From Acidobacteriaceae bacterium (GTDB taxonomy: Bacteria; Acidobacteriota; Terriglobia; Terriglobales; Acidobacteriaceae), in assembly GCA_027364815.1 (NCBI GenBank), contig DAHXOQ010000051.1, positions 1 through 13,028 on the forward strand: 13,028 bases of DNA. The letters run 5' to 3'. Shown here in pieces: positions 6,192 to 13,028 of the stretch. The position numbers were made by a program, and so were the translations under genes. A model generated the notes under the pieces. It did not search any database and was not told where the DNA came from. It worked only from the letters and a program-made list of their open reading frames with translations. The stretch's first letter is position 1, and the number at the start of each line of letters is the position of its first letter.

Positions 6192-6659
6192 TCAGCTCGT
6201 GTGGTCCAGAATAATCTTCCAACCATCCTTCGTCTTGTGCCACACCAGTGAGTAGTACCCATCATCCTTTTTCGCCACGCCACGCGCCGTGCGATCTAAA
6301 TGAAAGTGTCCAGTCATAATCGCGTACTCCACAACTCCTGTTGAAGTTGGAAGCAAACGCACCTCCAATTGACTGAAGGTCAGCGTCCCCATCTCTTCGC
6401 GTGTAGCAAATGATTTTTTGTAGCGCTCTAACAGGTCGCTCGTTCCATAAGTATTCGTCGCACCCACAAAAATAGTCTGCGGAGAATTCTCATAGTAGCT
6501 CACAAACGCCTTCAAATCTCCGGCGTTCCATGCCGCAACTGAATCCGCCATCGCCGCGCGAATCAGCGCTTCATCATTTGCTTGTTGTGCCTGCGCTCCA
6601 TATCCAAAAACCGCCAATCCCAGCACGCCTGAAATCATGAAAAAAAGAATTTTCTTCAC
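6192..6659 (-). CDS. Secreted SnoaL-like / DUF4440-type protein
   Basis: A 155-residue exported protein. I place the start at the GTG at 6659: it gives MKKILFFMISG and a classic signal peptide ending AQA before Gln-Gln (about residue 24), and a TGGAGGA ribosome-binding site lies 5 nt upstream. An ATG five codons earlier is in frame, but the ribosome-binding site would then lie inside the gene. The mature part fits the NTF2-like cone fold of the SnoaL/DUF4440 group: an N-terminal helix (DEALIRAAMADSVAAWNAGD) followed by YYENSPQTIFVG, then alternating strands, ending DGYYSLVWHKTKDGWKIILDHTS. Such domains often bind or isomerise small molecules, but the role here is unknown. It is convergent with the HAD gene (adjacent stops) and divergent from the GNAT gene (34-bp gap). 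Confidence 0.8.
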   Translation of the reverse strand: MKKILFFMISGVLGLAVFGYGAQAQQANDEALIRAAMADSVAAWNAGDLKAFVSYYENSPQTIFVGATNTYGTSDLLERYKKSFATREEMGTLTFSQLEVRLLPTSTGVVEYAIMTGHFHLDRTARGVAKKDDGYYSLVWHKTKDGWKIILDHTS

Positions 6660-6681
6660 ACTGTCCTCCAGCATTTGATCC

Positions 6682-6687
6682 TACAAT
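6682..6687 (+). promoter_or_regulatory. Putative -10 box of the GNAT gene (leaderless)
   Basis: TACAAT ends 6 nt before the ATG at 6694, so transcription would begin about at the start codon. No Shine-Dalgarno is seen before this ATG and the space to the divergent gene is only 34 bp, both consistent with a leaderless transcript. No clear -35 box is found. Confidence 0.35.
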
Positions 6688-6693
6688 CTCTCT

Positions 6694-7290
6694 ATGAGCT
6701 CGCGCACCACCCATCACGAAGAAAACATCCCATACTTCACTTTGCGCCTGGCAACTGAGGCGGATCTTCCCCAACTCCACGCCATGATTGAAGCTTCTGT
6801 CAGCAGCTTGAGCACAAGTGATTACACTCCCGCGCAAATACAGGGCGCTATCGGCAACGTGCTCGGCGTTGACACTCAACTCATTCATGATCAGAGCTAC
6901 TTTGTCGCTGAAACTACCAACACCCACGGACAATCCATCATTGCCGGTTCCGGTGGATGGTCTTTCCGCGCGACGCTCTGCGGTGCCGATAACGCACCCA
7001 ACCGAAACCCCGAGCCACTCAACCCCGCCACAGACGCCGCCAAAATCCGCGCGATCTTTGTCCATCCAACTTTTGCGCGCCACGGGCTCGGTAGCCTGAT
7101 TCTCGCGCATGTTGAAGCCGCTGCTTTCACAGCCGGTTTTCGACAATTCGAAATGGGCTCAACTCTAACTGGCTACCCGCTCTATCTGCGCAAAGGCTAC
7201 GTTGAACTCAGCCGAAGCTCCATCCCACTCACCAACGGTGAAAAGCTACCCATCGTCCGCATGATTAAAGACATGCGCGTCAAAATCTAA
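6694..7290 (+). CDS. GNAT-family N-acetyltransferase
   Basis: A 198-residue acetyl-CoA-dependent acetyltransferase, cytoplasmic. The N-terminal strand and helix YFTLRLATEADLPQLHAMI (about 14-32) are typical of GNAT motif C. A central strand AETTNTHGQSIIAGSGGW corresponds to motif D. Motif A is KIRAIFVHPTFARHGLGS, whose ARHGLGS (128-134) is the pyrophosphate-binding loop. Motif B follows in FEMGSTLTGYPLYLRKGYVEL, with the common Tyr and the KGY turn. The substrate (amine, amino acid, antibiotic or protein) cannot be told. An insertion of about 15 residues rich in Asn and Pro (NAPNRNPEPLNPATDA) precedes motif A. A gap of 57 bp separates it from the acyltransferase downstream, so co-transcription is possible. 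Confidence 0.88.
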   Translation: MSSRTTHHEENIPYFTLRLATEADLPQLHAMIEASVSSLSTSDYTPAQIQGAIGNVLGVDTQLIHDQSYFVAETTNTHGQSIIAGSGGWSFRATLCGADNAPNRNPEPLNPATDAAKIRAIFVHPTFARHGLGSLILAHVEAAAFTAGFRQFEMGSTLTGYPLYLRKGYVELSRSSIPLTNGEKLPIVRMIKDMRVKI

Positions 7291-7347
7291 TCAGCACCAA
7301 CAACATTCTCGCCATAACTAACCCTGCGGGTTTATCTTCATTATTGT

Positions 7348-8085
7348 ATGAGTGAATCAACACAATCCGCACACTTGCCGATTCCGCTGCCCACGCCCGA
7401 AGCTGAAGAAGTCTATCGTCGCTGGCTTCACTTTCTCGATGAAGAATTCACCCGCCATCACAACCCCGAGCGCCGCTCAGAGATTGTGCGTGACCAACTC
7501 TTTCAGCTCTACCTCGGCCGTCCGCACGGTGGCAAATTAAACCTCACTCTCACAAGCGAACTCCCCGCCAACGTCATCGCACTTTCGCTCGATCCTGAAA
7601 ATGTAACGCTCGAAGCTGAATATTTTCCCGAGATCGATCAAAAACTCTTCGCGCCGCGCAAGCCGCTTCTCTGGTTCTGGCAGATGTTTGACCGCTCGCC
7701 CGTAGGCCTCAATCACTGGCTCGGTCTGCGCTTCCGCTCCATGCTTGGCCGACACATTTTCGGATCCATCGGATCGTGCGTTCGTATCTTCCACGGCGTC
7801 GATCTGACCTTTGGTTACAACCTGCACATTGAAGATGGCGTTACCATTCGCCAGCGTGCGTTGCTCTATGATCGTGCGGAAATCCGCATCGGCCAGGGCG
7901 CGGTCATCGGCTCTTATACGCGTATCTTTTCGCACGCACACACAGCCACTAACTTTGATGAGATTACACTTTCCCCAACAACCATCGGCGCGCGTGCGCA
8001 CATTGCCAGCCACGCCATTGTTCTTGGTGGCACTACGATCCCTGAAGGTCAAATCATCGGCAGCTTCCCGGAAGCACGTCGTTAA
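7348..8085 (+). CDS. Left-handed beta-helix acyltransferase (LacA/CysE/NodL-like)
   Basis: A 245-residue protein. Residues 1-130 are helical and contain a Trp-rich stretch (KPLLWFWQMF) with no clear family match. From about 135 the hexapeptide-repeat pattern begins: VRIFHGVDLTFGYNLHIEDG, VTIRQRALLYDRAEIRIGQG, AVIGSYTRIF, then TTIGARAHIASHAIVLGGTTIPEG, which forms a left-handed beta-helix used by trimeric O-acetyl and acyl transferases. His196 in FSHAHT (194-199) is a good candidate for the catalytic His. The protein stops soon after the last coil (GSFPEARR). The long N-terminal part is unusual compared with the short maltose acetyltransferase type. It probably modifies a sugar or cell-envelope component; this is inference. 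The stop directly abuts the stop of the convergent TPR gene. Confidence 0.82.
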   Translation: MSESTQSAHLPIPLPTPEAEEVYRRWLHFLDEEFTRHHNPERRSEIVRDQLFQLYLGRPHGGKLNLTLTSELPANVIALSLDPENVTLEAEYFPEIDQKLFAPRKPLLWFWQMFDRSPVGLNHWLGLRFRSMLGRHIFGSIGSCVRIFHGVDLTFGYNLHIEDGVTIRQRALLYDRAEIRIGQGAVIGSYTRIFSHAHTATNFDEITLSPTTIGARAHIASHAIVLGGTTIPEGQIIGSFPEARR

Positions 8086-9273
8086 TTACTGCTCTACATT
8101 CACGCCGACTCGCACCACAAAGCGATCCATGTAGTCATGCAGTAGTTGCCGGTGATCTTTGCGGTAAGCATCGTAATCCTGCGCAATCCCATTGTCAGCA
8201 CCGCTGATTAAAATCCAGCAATCTAGCATCCCTGCATCGTATAACTCCACCAGATTCCGCAGGCTCTCATCCATCTCTTCAGGTTTGACTTTCAATTCCC
8301 TTGCCACACTCACTACTGCGCTCAGCGCTGCGCTTTCTTCCTTCAAGCTGTGCCGGTAGTTTTTTTCATTGGGGTTATCTTTCTGAAACTGGTCGTTGCG
8401 ATAGTTCGCACGGCTTACAGCATACACCAACCATGCTGCGCTGCTTGGGTTCTTCTTTTCGATTGATTGCGGGTTAACATTGATGGTGATGTTCTTTGGA
8501 TTCTTGGGATCCACAACCGGTCCATCAGGCCGATCAATCTTTGGTGCCATTACAACAGCCTTTTCCAGATCAGCCCACTGCTTCAGACCCTGCCACGAAT
8601 ATTTACTGTAAGGCTCCGCGACGATCGCCTGAATAAACTTCTCGCGAGCGAGCGTAGGATCATTGCCGTACTTCAAAATTGCATCGCCCCAATACCGATA
8701 GGCCGTCTCGCGATCCGGATTGACTGAAATCGCCCGTGCAAACCAGCGTGCTGCCGTTGGTAAATCGTGCTGCACATAAGCTGTATCCTCTGCAAACAGA
8801 GGCGCGTCATAGAGCTTGGGGTCTGCCTCGGCCGCCGCCGCATATTTCTGCAACGCAGTGTCAAAGTCGCCTGCTGTGTATGCCTTTTCTGCTTCCTGTT
8901 GAAACTTGGTGCCGGCACTCTGCGGAGTCATAAACGCAATATCGTCAGGATTCTGATTGGCTATGTCCTGTATGTAAACAATCTTATCGCCCATCGCTAC
9001 AGCGCGTTTGGCCTCATCACGAGCTAGCGTTCGGTATTTTTTTATCTCCGCAGGGTCAGTGAATTGCACAGACATCGCCTCATAGCAATCGGCAAGTTTC
9101 TCGGCATAGTGCATCACATCCGGATTTGTCTTGGCTAGATGCTCATATAAAGGCAACGCTTCAATTCGCTTACCTTCTTTCATCAGCGCATCAGCACGCG
9201 CTGCCTCATCCTGCTGTGCAAAACAACTCGCCGAACCAATCGACAATAAGACCAAAAGAATCCAACGTCGCAT
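8086..9273 (-). CDS. Secreted TPR-containing protein of unknown function
   Basis: A 395-residue exported protein. The signal peptide MRRWILLVLLSIGSASCFA is followed by Gln-Gln; Cys17 is not in a good lipobox, so I favour signal peptidase I and a periplasmic location. A strong GAGGAGG ribosome-binding site lies 4 nt before the ATG. Tetratricopeptide-like helical pairs are seen at about 22-75 (ADALMKEGKRIEALPLYEHL) and 130-230 (AYTAGDFDTALQKYAAAAEA; AARWFARAISVNPDRETAYR; AREKFIQAIVAEPYSKYSW), where acidic or hydrophobic residues and the W-G, Y-A pattern recur. The C-terminal third (about 285-395) is helical and I recognise no family. TPR arrays bind proteins, so a scaffold in envelope assembly is plausible but not shown. 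A TATAGT at 9326-9331 (minus strand) could be its -10 box. Confidence 0.78.
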   Translation of the reverse strand: MRRWILLVLLSIGSASCFAQQDEAARADALMKEGKRIEALPLYEHLAKTNPDVMHYAEKLADCYEAMSVQFTDPAEIKKYRTLARDEAKRAVAMGDKIVYIQDIANQNPDDIAFMTPQSAGTKFQQEAEKAYTAGDFDTALQKYAAAAEADPKLYDAPLFAEDTAYVQHDLPTAARWFARAISVNPDRETAYRYWGDAILKYGNDPTLAREKFIQAIVAEPYSKYSWQGLKQWADLEKAVVMAPKIDRPDGPVVDPKNPKNITINVNPQSIEKKNPSSAAWLVYAVSRANYRNDQFQKDNPNEKNYRHSLKEESAALSAVVSVARELKVKPEEMDESLRNLVELYDAGMLDCWILISGADNGIAQDYDAYRKDHRQLLHDYMDRFVVRVGVNVEQ

Positions 9274-9465
9274 AATTCCTCCTCATGCATAAGCAAACTC
9301 AAACCAACGCAGCAAATTCACAACAACTATATTCCTTTAGACCTGCATTAAGATGATTTTGTTCCCGGGCATTCACTCCTGCCTCGCACACCGCGCTCTC
9401 ACTCTTAACTCGTTCACCCGCGCCCCTGCATGGTAATCTGCCATTTAGAGCCTCCGGAGTATTCA

Positions 9466-10185
9466 GTGCCACTAGACATCGTCATTCGCATTTTTGAATT
9501 TGTCGTCATCCTCTTTTCCCTCTGCGTGCATGAGAGCGCCCACGCTTGGATGGCCTCGCGCCTCGGCGACCAAACCGCACGCTTGCAAGGCCGCATCACT
9601 CTCAACCCCGCATACCACGTCGATCCAATCGGCACTCTGCTGATTCCCGGCCTCGCTATCTTTGGCCCGCTCATCGGACTCGGATTTTTTGGCCGCTTCC
9701 TTATCGGCTGGGCAAAACCAGTTCCAGTGAACACCCGCAACTTCAGAAAGATCATCCGCGATGATAATTTGACTACCGTTGCAGGTCCCGCTTCGAATCT
9801 AATGCTGGCCTTTATTTGTTTTGTAATCTTGCTGGCCATTATTCAATTTATTCCCGATGCCCGTGAGTTGTCAGTGCAGGGTATCTTTCAGGTTTATCAA
9901 AATATCAATATGACCAACTTTCCACACTTGATGCCGGTCATCATTCTGCTGACTCTGGGCATCTACATCAATCTTTGTCTGTGCTTCTTCAATTTGCTGC
10001 CGGTTCCGCCACTCGATGGCAGCCACTTCCTGCGCAACATGCTTCCATACAACGCCGTGCAAGTCTATGACCGCATTCCTCTTCTCGTAACTTACGCCGT
10101 CATGATCCTCTTCGGCGGCATCTTCATCGGCTTCTTCATGACTCCAACGCTGAATCTCTTTGCCATGGGGCTTGCATACCTCTAA
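9466..10185 (+). CDS. M50-family (site-2 protease-like) membrane metalloprotease
   Basis: A 239-residue polytopic inner-membrane zinc protease of the compact M50B class, which lacks an inserted PDZ domain. The first membrane segment holds the zinc-binding HESAH (22-26, with catalytic Glu23), and a later segment carries NLLPVPPLDGSH, the second conserved motif whose Asp is the third zinc ligand. Between them are hydrophobic segments around LLIPGLAIFGPLIGLGFFG and LMLAFICFVILLAIIQFI, with another two near the C-terminus. The frame opens at ATG 9430, but a GTG at 9466 follows a CGGAG ribosome-binding site by 6 nt and removes a 12-residue non-membrane tail, so I prefer it. Such proteins cleave membrane-bound regulators; the target is unknown. 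Confidence 0.85.
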   Translation: MPLDIVIRIFEFVVILFSLCVHESAHAWMASRLGDQTARLQGRITLNPAYHVDPIGTLLIPGLAIFGPLIGLGFFGRFLIGWAKPVPVNTRNFRKIIRDDNLTTVAGPASNLMLAFICFVILLAIIQFIPDARELSVQGIFQVYQNINMTNFPHLMPVIILLTLGIYINLCLCFFNLLPVPPLDGSHFLRNMLPYNAVQVYDRIPLLVTYAVMILFGGIFIGFFMTPTLNLFAMGLAYL

Positions 10186-10203
10186 ACAATCCGCATTAAA
10201 AGC

Positions 10204-10235
10204 AGAAGGTCGCGGCATTCGCCGCGCCCTTCTTT
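10204..10235. terminator. Bidirectional terminator between M50 protease and glycosidase
   Basis: AGAAGG (10204-10209) and CGCGGC (10211-10216) pair with GCCGCG (10221-10226) and CCTTCT (10228-10233) around a 4-nt loop, with one mismatch (10210/10227). The plus strand continues into TTTGCTT and the minus strand into GCTTTTAATG, so it could stop both convergent genes, which are 64 bp apart. Confidence 0.7.
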
Positions 10236-10249
10236 GCTTCCATAAACAT

Positions 10250-12952
10250 CTACCAACTCAGCGTAACTGTCATCGTCTTCCAACCTTCGCCGGGCGGGAA
10301 GTTGATGGTTAATACAGAATGGTGAGGAGAAATTAAAATTCCATCTCCTTCATACAAAGATTCCAGTAAGACCCCAGGCTGTTTCTTGTCGGCATACTTT
10401 GAAAGTCCATCAGTTACACTTGCTTTGATATTATTTGCAATGTTTCTTGATAACAAATACACAGTTGAGCTTCCTGCTATGCCTTCTACCACCAGCGTGA
10501 GGCTATTTGATGTCCATCCTTCCTTCACAACACGCGATTGAGACGTACGTGATCCTGCAATCAAGCTCTCGGCAAGACTGGCAATTTCAACCGGTGGTTG
10601 AAGCAATGTGAGTTTGTTTCTTTCGCCCTTTTGTTGTTTTATTGTGGGCGTGTCAGTGCGTAGAGTCCAGTCTCCGGCGCCATGTTGAATGAGCGAAATA
10701 TTCAATCCATTACTCCTATAAAAGTGCAGTTCTAAAATTCCTGCAGGAACTAAAATATTTTTAATTTCAGCGTGCTCCCATTTCGCCGGCAAATGCGGAT
10801 TCACCGTAATAATCTTCTTCTCCGCATCAATATCAATTCCAAAAAGTCCCCGCAGTGTCGGCGTGATCACCATTGCCGAAGACCACAACTGGTGACTCGT
10901 ACTGCGTCCAAAGGGAATGTAAAAATCACCCGAAAGCAATTCAGTAGCCGCACCCAAATCTTGCGCCTTCGTTAGTTGCACATTCTGCATCAGCATCTGG
11001 TACCCAGCCAGCGGCTGTCCGCCACGGTACTCAGCCAACGCGCCCCATCCGGTAAACAGCGGCCACACCGAGCCCTGGTGATAACTCATTCCGTCATAAA
11101 TTTTTTCGTCGTTCGCAACATCACTCAATCCCCAATCTGTATCGAGCGTATGCGAAGCTAATTGTTTCAAGCACCCTTCTGGATGCGCCAGCTTCACCTT
11201 CGCATCATCTGCCCCGCTCCACGTGCTCCACCACGCCATCGCTGGATACACAGTTGTCGTGCGGTCCAGCGGCTTCGCTGCGTTGTAACTAAACGCGTAG
11301 CAACCCTTCTCGGCATCGTAGTACTCGCGCTCAATTGTCGCCTGAATCTGCCCCGCACGTTTACGCGCGGCATCAGCAGCATCAGTTTTCTTCAGCAACT
11401 CTTCCATGTGCGCAACGGCAATCGAAGCTTGCTCGTCAAGCAACGCCATATAAATTTCCTGATGCGGCATTCCTCCCGGCCAGCTCTCTACCCAACCCGT
11501 TCCCTGTGAGTTGTCATAGATTCCATCGCCATCAGAATCATGCGTCCTCTCAAACTCCCACGCATGCTCAATCGCCGCATCATTCTTCTGCAAAAACTCC
11601 ACATCCCCACTCGCGCGCACATAATCCTCAGTCGCCAGAAGAAATAACGGTGTCGCATCCGCTGCCGCATACATATACGGGAACTGCTGCCAGTCAATCT
11701 GAGGCGCCGTCTGCGAATACTCATGCATGATCTTTCCATCAGCTCGTTGCCGTGCAATCAAAAACTCAAGCTCAGAACGCGTCAGCGCAAAGTCCCCCAT
11801 GCCATTTACCGCATACAGCGTGTACAGCGCATCACGGCCAAAGAACCATCCAAACCCCGGCCGCGCAGAATCGCCCGAAGAAAAGTACCCGGCCACAAGT
11901 CCCGTCTCACCCGTGTTATTTGCAGCAGGCGTAAACGCATGCGTACGCAATTGCTCTATTGAAATTTCCGCCCACATGAAAGCCTCGTTGAGTTCCTTGT
12001 TCGGCGTCTCTATTGTGGTCAACTTGGCCAATCGCTCCCGCCAGCTCTGTGCATACTGATTGTAGAGCGCCGGCAACTGAGCATTCAGCGCAGCCAGTCG
12101 CGCGCCAAGTACCGGCGAAGTAGCGTCCTCTTTTGTTGTACCCACAGCCATCAACAACGGAAACAGCTTTCCCTTGTCGCGCACAGGATCCACATGCAGA
12201 TGTAATTCAACAGCATGAATCTCCGGCCTTTCCTGGTATGGCTCCATCACGCCGGGCACCGCACCTGGAATTGTTACCGCTCCAGTGAACTCAGGAATAT
12301 CCGTATGCAACAGATAATATCCACCAAGCGCCGCGGCAGAGTTGTTTGCACTGCTCGATGCTCCCGCAGAAAGAGATCCCGACCCCATCGAGCCCGTTGC
12401 AGTCACCCACTCCGCTGACGGAATTCCATTATTTGCTCTAGGCCACATCCAGCGCATCTCCGGCGTAAAGCTCAACGTAAACACCGTCGGATGCTGGCAA
12501 TCAAATTCATACAGCACAACAGGCCCCGTCGTAGGCTGGTGTGCGCTCGCAGCTTCATTCACTGCCGCAGACGAAAAAATAATCTGCCGCACCGTAAATG
12601 CAATATGCGCATAAGTGATAATCGTCCGGTCAGGACGCACTTCAATTGATGCCGCGTGGTCGTTCACCGCGATCGGTACGTTATACCCCTCAACATTCGC
12701 AGTAATCTTGAGGTTGCTGAGCAGCTTGACGGGCAGCACCCACGCCTCAAAACTGCCATCCTGCTGACCAACAATTAATCCGCGCTCACCTGCAACCGTG
12801 AACGGCTTTTGCGGCTCAGCATTTGCAACAATCACCGGCCCTGTTTTTTCAAATTTGAACGACGACGCAAGCGGCTGCTGGGCATGAAGAACTGCAAAGG
12901 CAATTGAAAGACAGAGAGCGAGAGGCAAAGCTTGTAAGCGAGTCAAGTACAC
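10250..12952 (-). CDS. Secreted six-hairpin glycosidase, glycogen-debranching / GH63-like
   Basis: A 900-residue exported carbohydrate hydrolase. I start at GTG 12952 because a CCGGAGG site lies 8 nt upstream and the product then opens with a signal peptide (MYLTRLQALPLALCL to HA, before Gln-Gln). The frame itself opens at 12979, but that start puts the ribosome-binding site inside the gene. Residues about 25-290 look like an N-terminal beta-sandwich; about 310-690 form the (alpha/alpha)6 barrel: GWFFGRDA (Asp374), a Ca-loop-like DSDGDGIYD (472-480), GWVESWPGG (Glu489, candidate catalytic acid), and YHQGSVWPLFTGW (from Tyr624), the YH-x-G-x-VWP block of debranching enzymes. A C-terminal beta region follows (about 700-900). 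It probably cleaves alpha-glucan or related glycan outside the cytoplasm; substrate specificity is not readable. It stops with TAG. Confidence 0.85.
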   Translation of the reverse strand: MYLTRLQALPLALCLSIAFAVLHAQQPLASSFKFEKTGPVIVANAEPQKPFTVAGERGLIVGQQDGSFEAWVLPVKLLSNLKITANVEGYNVPIAVNDHAASIEVRPDRTIITYAHIAFTVRQIIFSSAAVNEAASAHQPTTGPVVLYEFDCQHPTVFTLSFTPEMRWMWPRANNGIPSAEWVTATGSMGSGSLSAGASSSANNSAAALGGYYLLHTDIPEFTGAVTIPGAVPGVMEPYQERPEIHAVELHLHVDPVRDKGKLFPLLMAVGTTKEDATSPVLGARLAALNAQLPALYNQYAQSWRERLAKLTTIETPNKELNEAFMWAEISIEQLRTHAFTPAANNTGETGLVAGYFSSGDSARPGFGWFFGRDALYTLYAVNGMGDFALTRSELEFLIARQRADGKIMHEYSQTAPQIDWQQFPYMYAAADATPLFLLATEDYVRASGDVEFLQKNDAAIEHAWEFERTHDSDGDGIYDNSQGTGWVESWPGGMPHQEIYMALLDEQASIAVAHMEELLKKTDAADAARKRAGQIQATIEREYYDAEKGCYAFSYNAAKPLDRTTTVYPAMAWWSTWSGADDAKVKLAHPEGCLKQLASHTLDTDWGLSDVANDEKIYDGMSYHQGSVWPLFTGWGALAEYRGGQPLAGYQMLMQNVQLTKAQDLGAATELLSGDFYIPFGRSTSHQLWSSAMVITPTLRGLFGIDIDAEKKIITVNPHLPAKWEHAEIKNILVPAGILELHFYRSNGLNISLIQHGAGDWTLRTDTPTIKQQKGERNKLTLLQPPVEIASLAESLIAGSRTSQSRVVKEGWTSNSLTLVVEGIAGSSTVYLLSRNIANNIKASVTDGLSKYADKKQPGVLLESLYEGDGILISPHHSVLTINFPPGEGWKTMTVTLSW

Positions 12953-12985
12953 GTCTAAAACCTCCGGCGGGCAAAGCACCTCATC

Positions 12986-12991
12986 ATTCTA
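12986..12991 (-). promoter_or_regulatory. Putative -10 box of the glycosidase gene
   Basis: On the minus strand TAGAAT lies 33 nt before the chosen GTG, giving a short leader (about 27 nt) that contains the GGAGG ribosome-binding site. No good -35 hexamer is seen before the window ends, so support is limited. Confidence 0.3.
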
Positions 12992-13028
12992 TCGAAGCAA
13001 AGCAAAAAATCGGCCGCTGCTTAAAGGC

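Noticed and set aside
7320..7332. Small hairpin AACCC/GGGTT between the GNAT and acyltransferase genes
   Set aside because: Only a 5-bp stem with no T-run; too weak to call a terminator or attenuator.
9217..9273. Lipoprotein signal in the TPR protein (Cys17)
   Set aside because: The residues before the Cys are Ser-Ala-Ser, which lack the Leu/Val/Ile expected at -3 of a lipobox; Ala-Gln cleavage after residue 19 fits better.
11335..12614. Several 80-131-codon plus-strand frames opposite the glycosidase
   Set aside because: They are low-complexity His/Ser/Arg/Pro-rich frames fully inside a strongly supported minus-strand gene, with no ribosome-binding sites or domains.

Overview
The window looks like chromosomal DNA of a Gram-negative, probably Acidobacteriota (Terriglobia-type) bacterium. 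The hints are several secreted proteins whose signal peptides end in Ala before Gln, a His/Gly/Trp-rich secreted protein of a kind I associate with that phylum, a large secreted six-hairpin glycosidase, and an HspR-type heat-shock operator. This taxonomic call is inference. I see no phage, transposon, CRISPR or tRNA sequence; most of the window is ordinary housekeeping and cell-envelope genes.

Layout. Positions 1-131 are AT-rich and gene-free. A small secreted protein (132-638, minus) and serine hydroxymethyltransferase glyA (787-2049, minus) follow, with a hairpin terminator between them. Facing away from glyA is a heat-shock unit: hsp20 (2337-2774, plus) and clpB (2863-5487, plus), preceded by a 9-bp inverted repeat with 7-bp spacing that matches the core of the HspR operator HAIR. 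The unit ends in a clear terminator (5511-5565). Next come a HAD phosphatase (plus), a secreted SnoaL/DUF4440-like protein (minus), a GNAT acetyltransferase (plus), a left-handed beta-helix acyltransferase (plus), a secreted TPR protein (minus), an M50 membrane metalloprotease (plus), a bidirectional terminator, and a secreted 900-residue glycosidase related to glycogen-debranching and GH63-type enzymes (minus).

How the genes work together. The only convincing functional unit is hsp20-clpB: the small heat-shock protein holds unfolding proteins and the ClpB disaggregase extracts them, and both would be derepressed on heat through HspR. The other genes look like independent single-gene units, often on alternating strands and twice with convergent stop codons directly abutting.

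Most notable points. (1) clpB carries one in-frame TAG exactly at the codon for the conserved tyrosine of the second AAA+ domain's substrate pore loop (G-Tyr-V-G), while the downstream 215 codons are intact and highly conserved. TAG is the ordinary terminator of glyA and the glycosidase here, so this is a nonsense mutation, a sequencing error or an unusual suppression event. (2) The hsp20-clpB gap holds a 76-nt near-perfect hairpin built from heptanucleotide tandem repeats in opposite orientations. (3) The HAIR-like operator and a possible Shine-Dalgarno-masking structure lie upstream of hsp20. I found no convincing wholly new multi-gene system.
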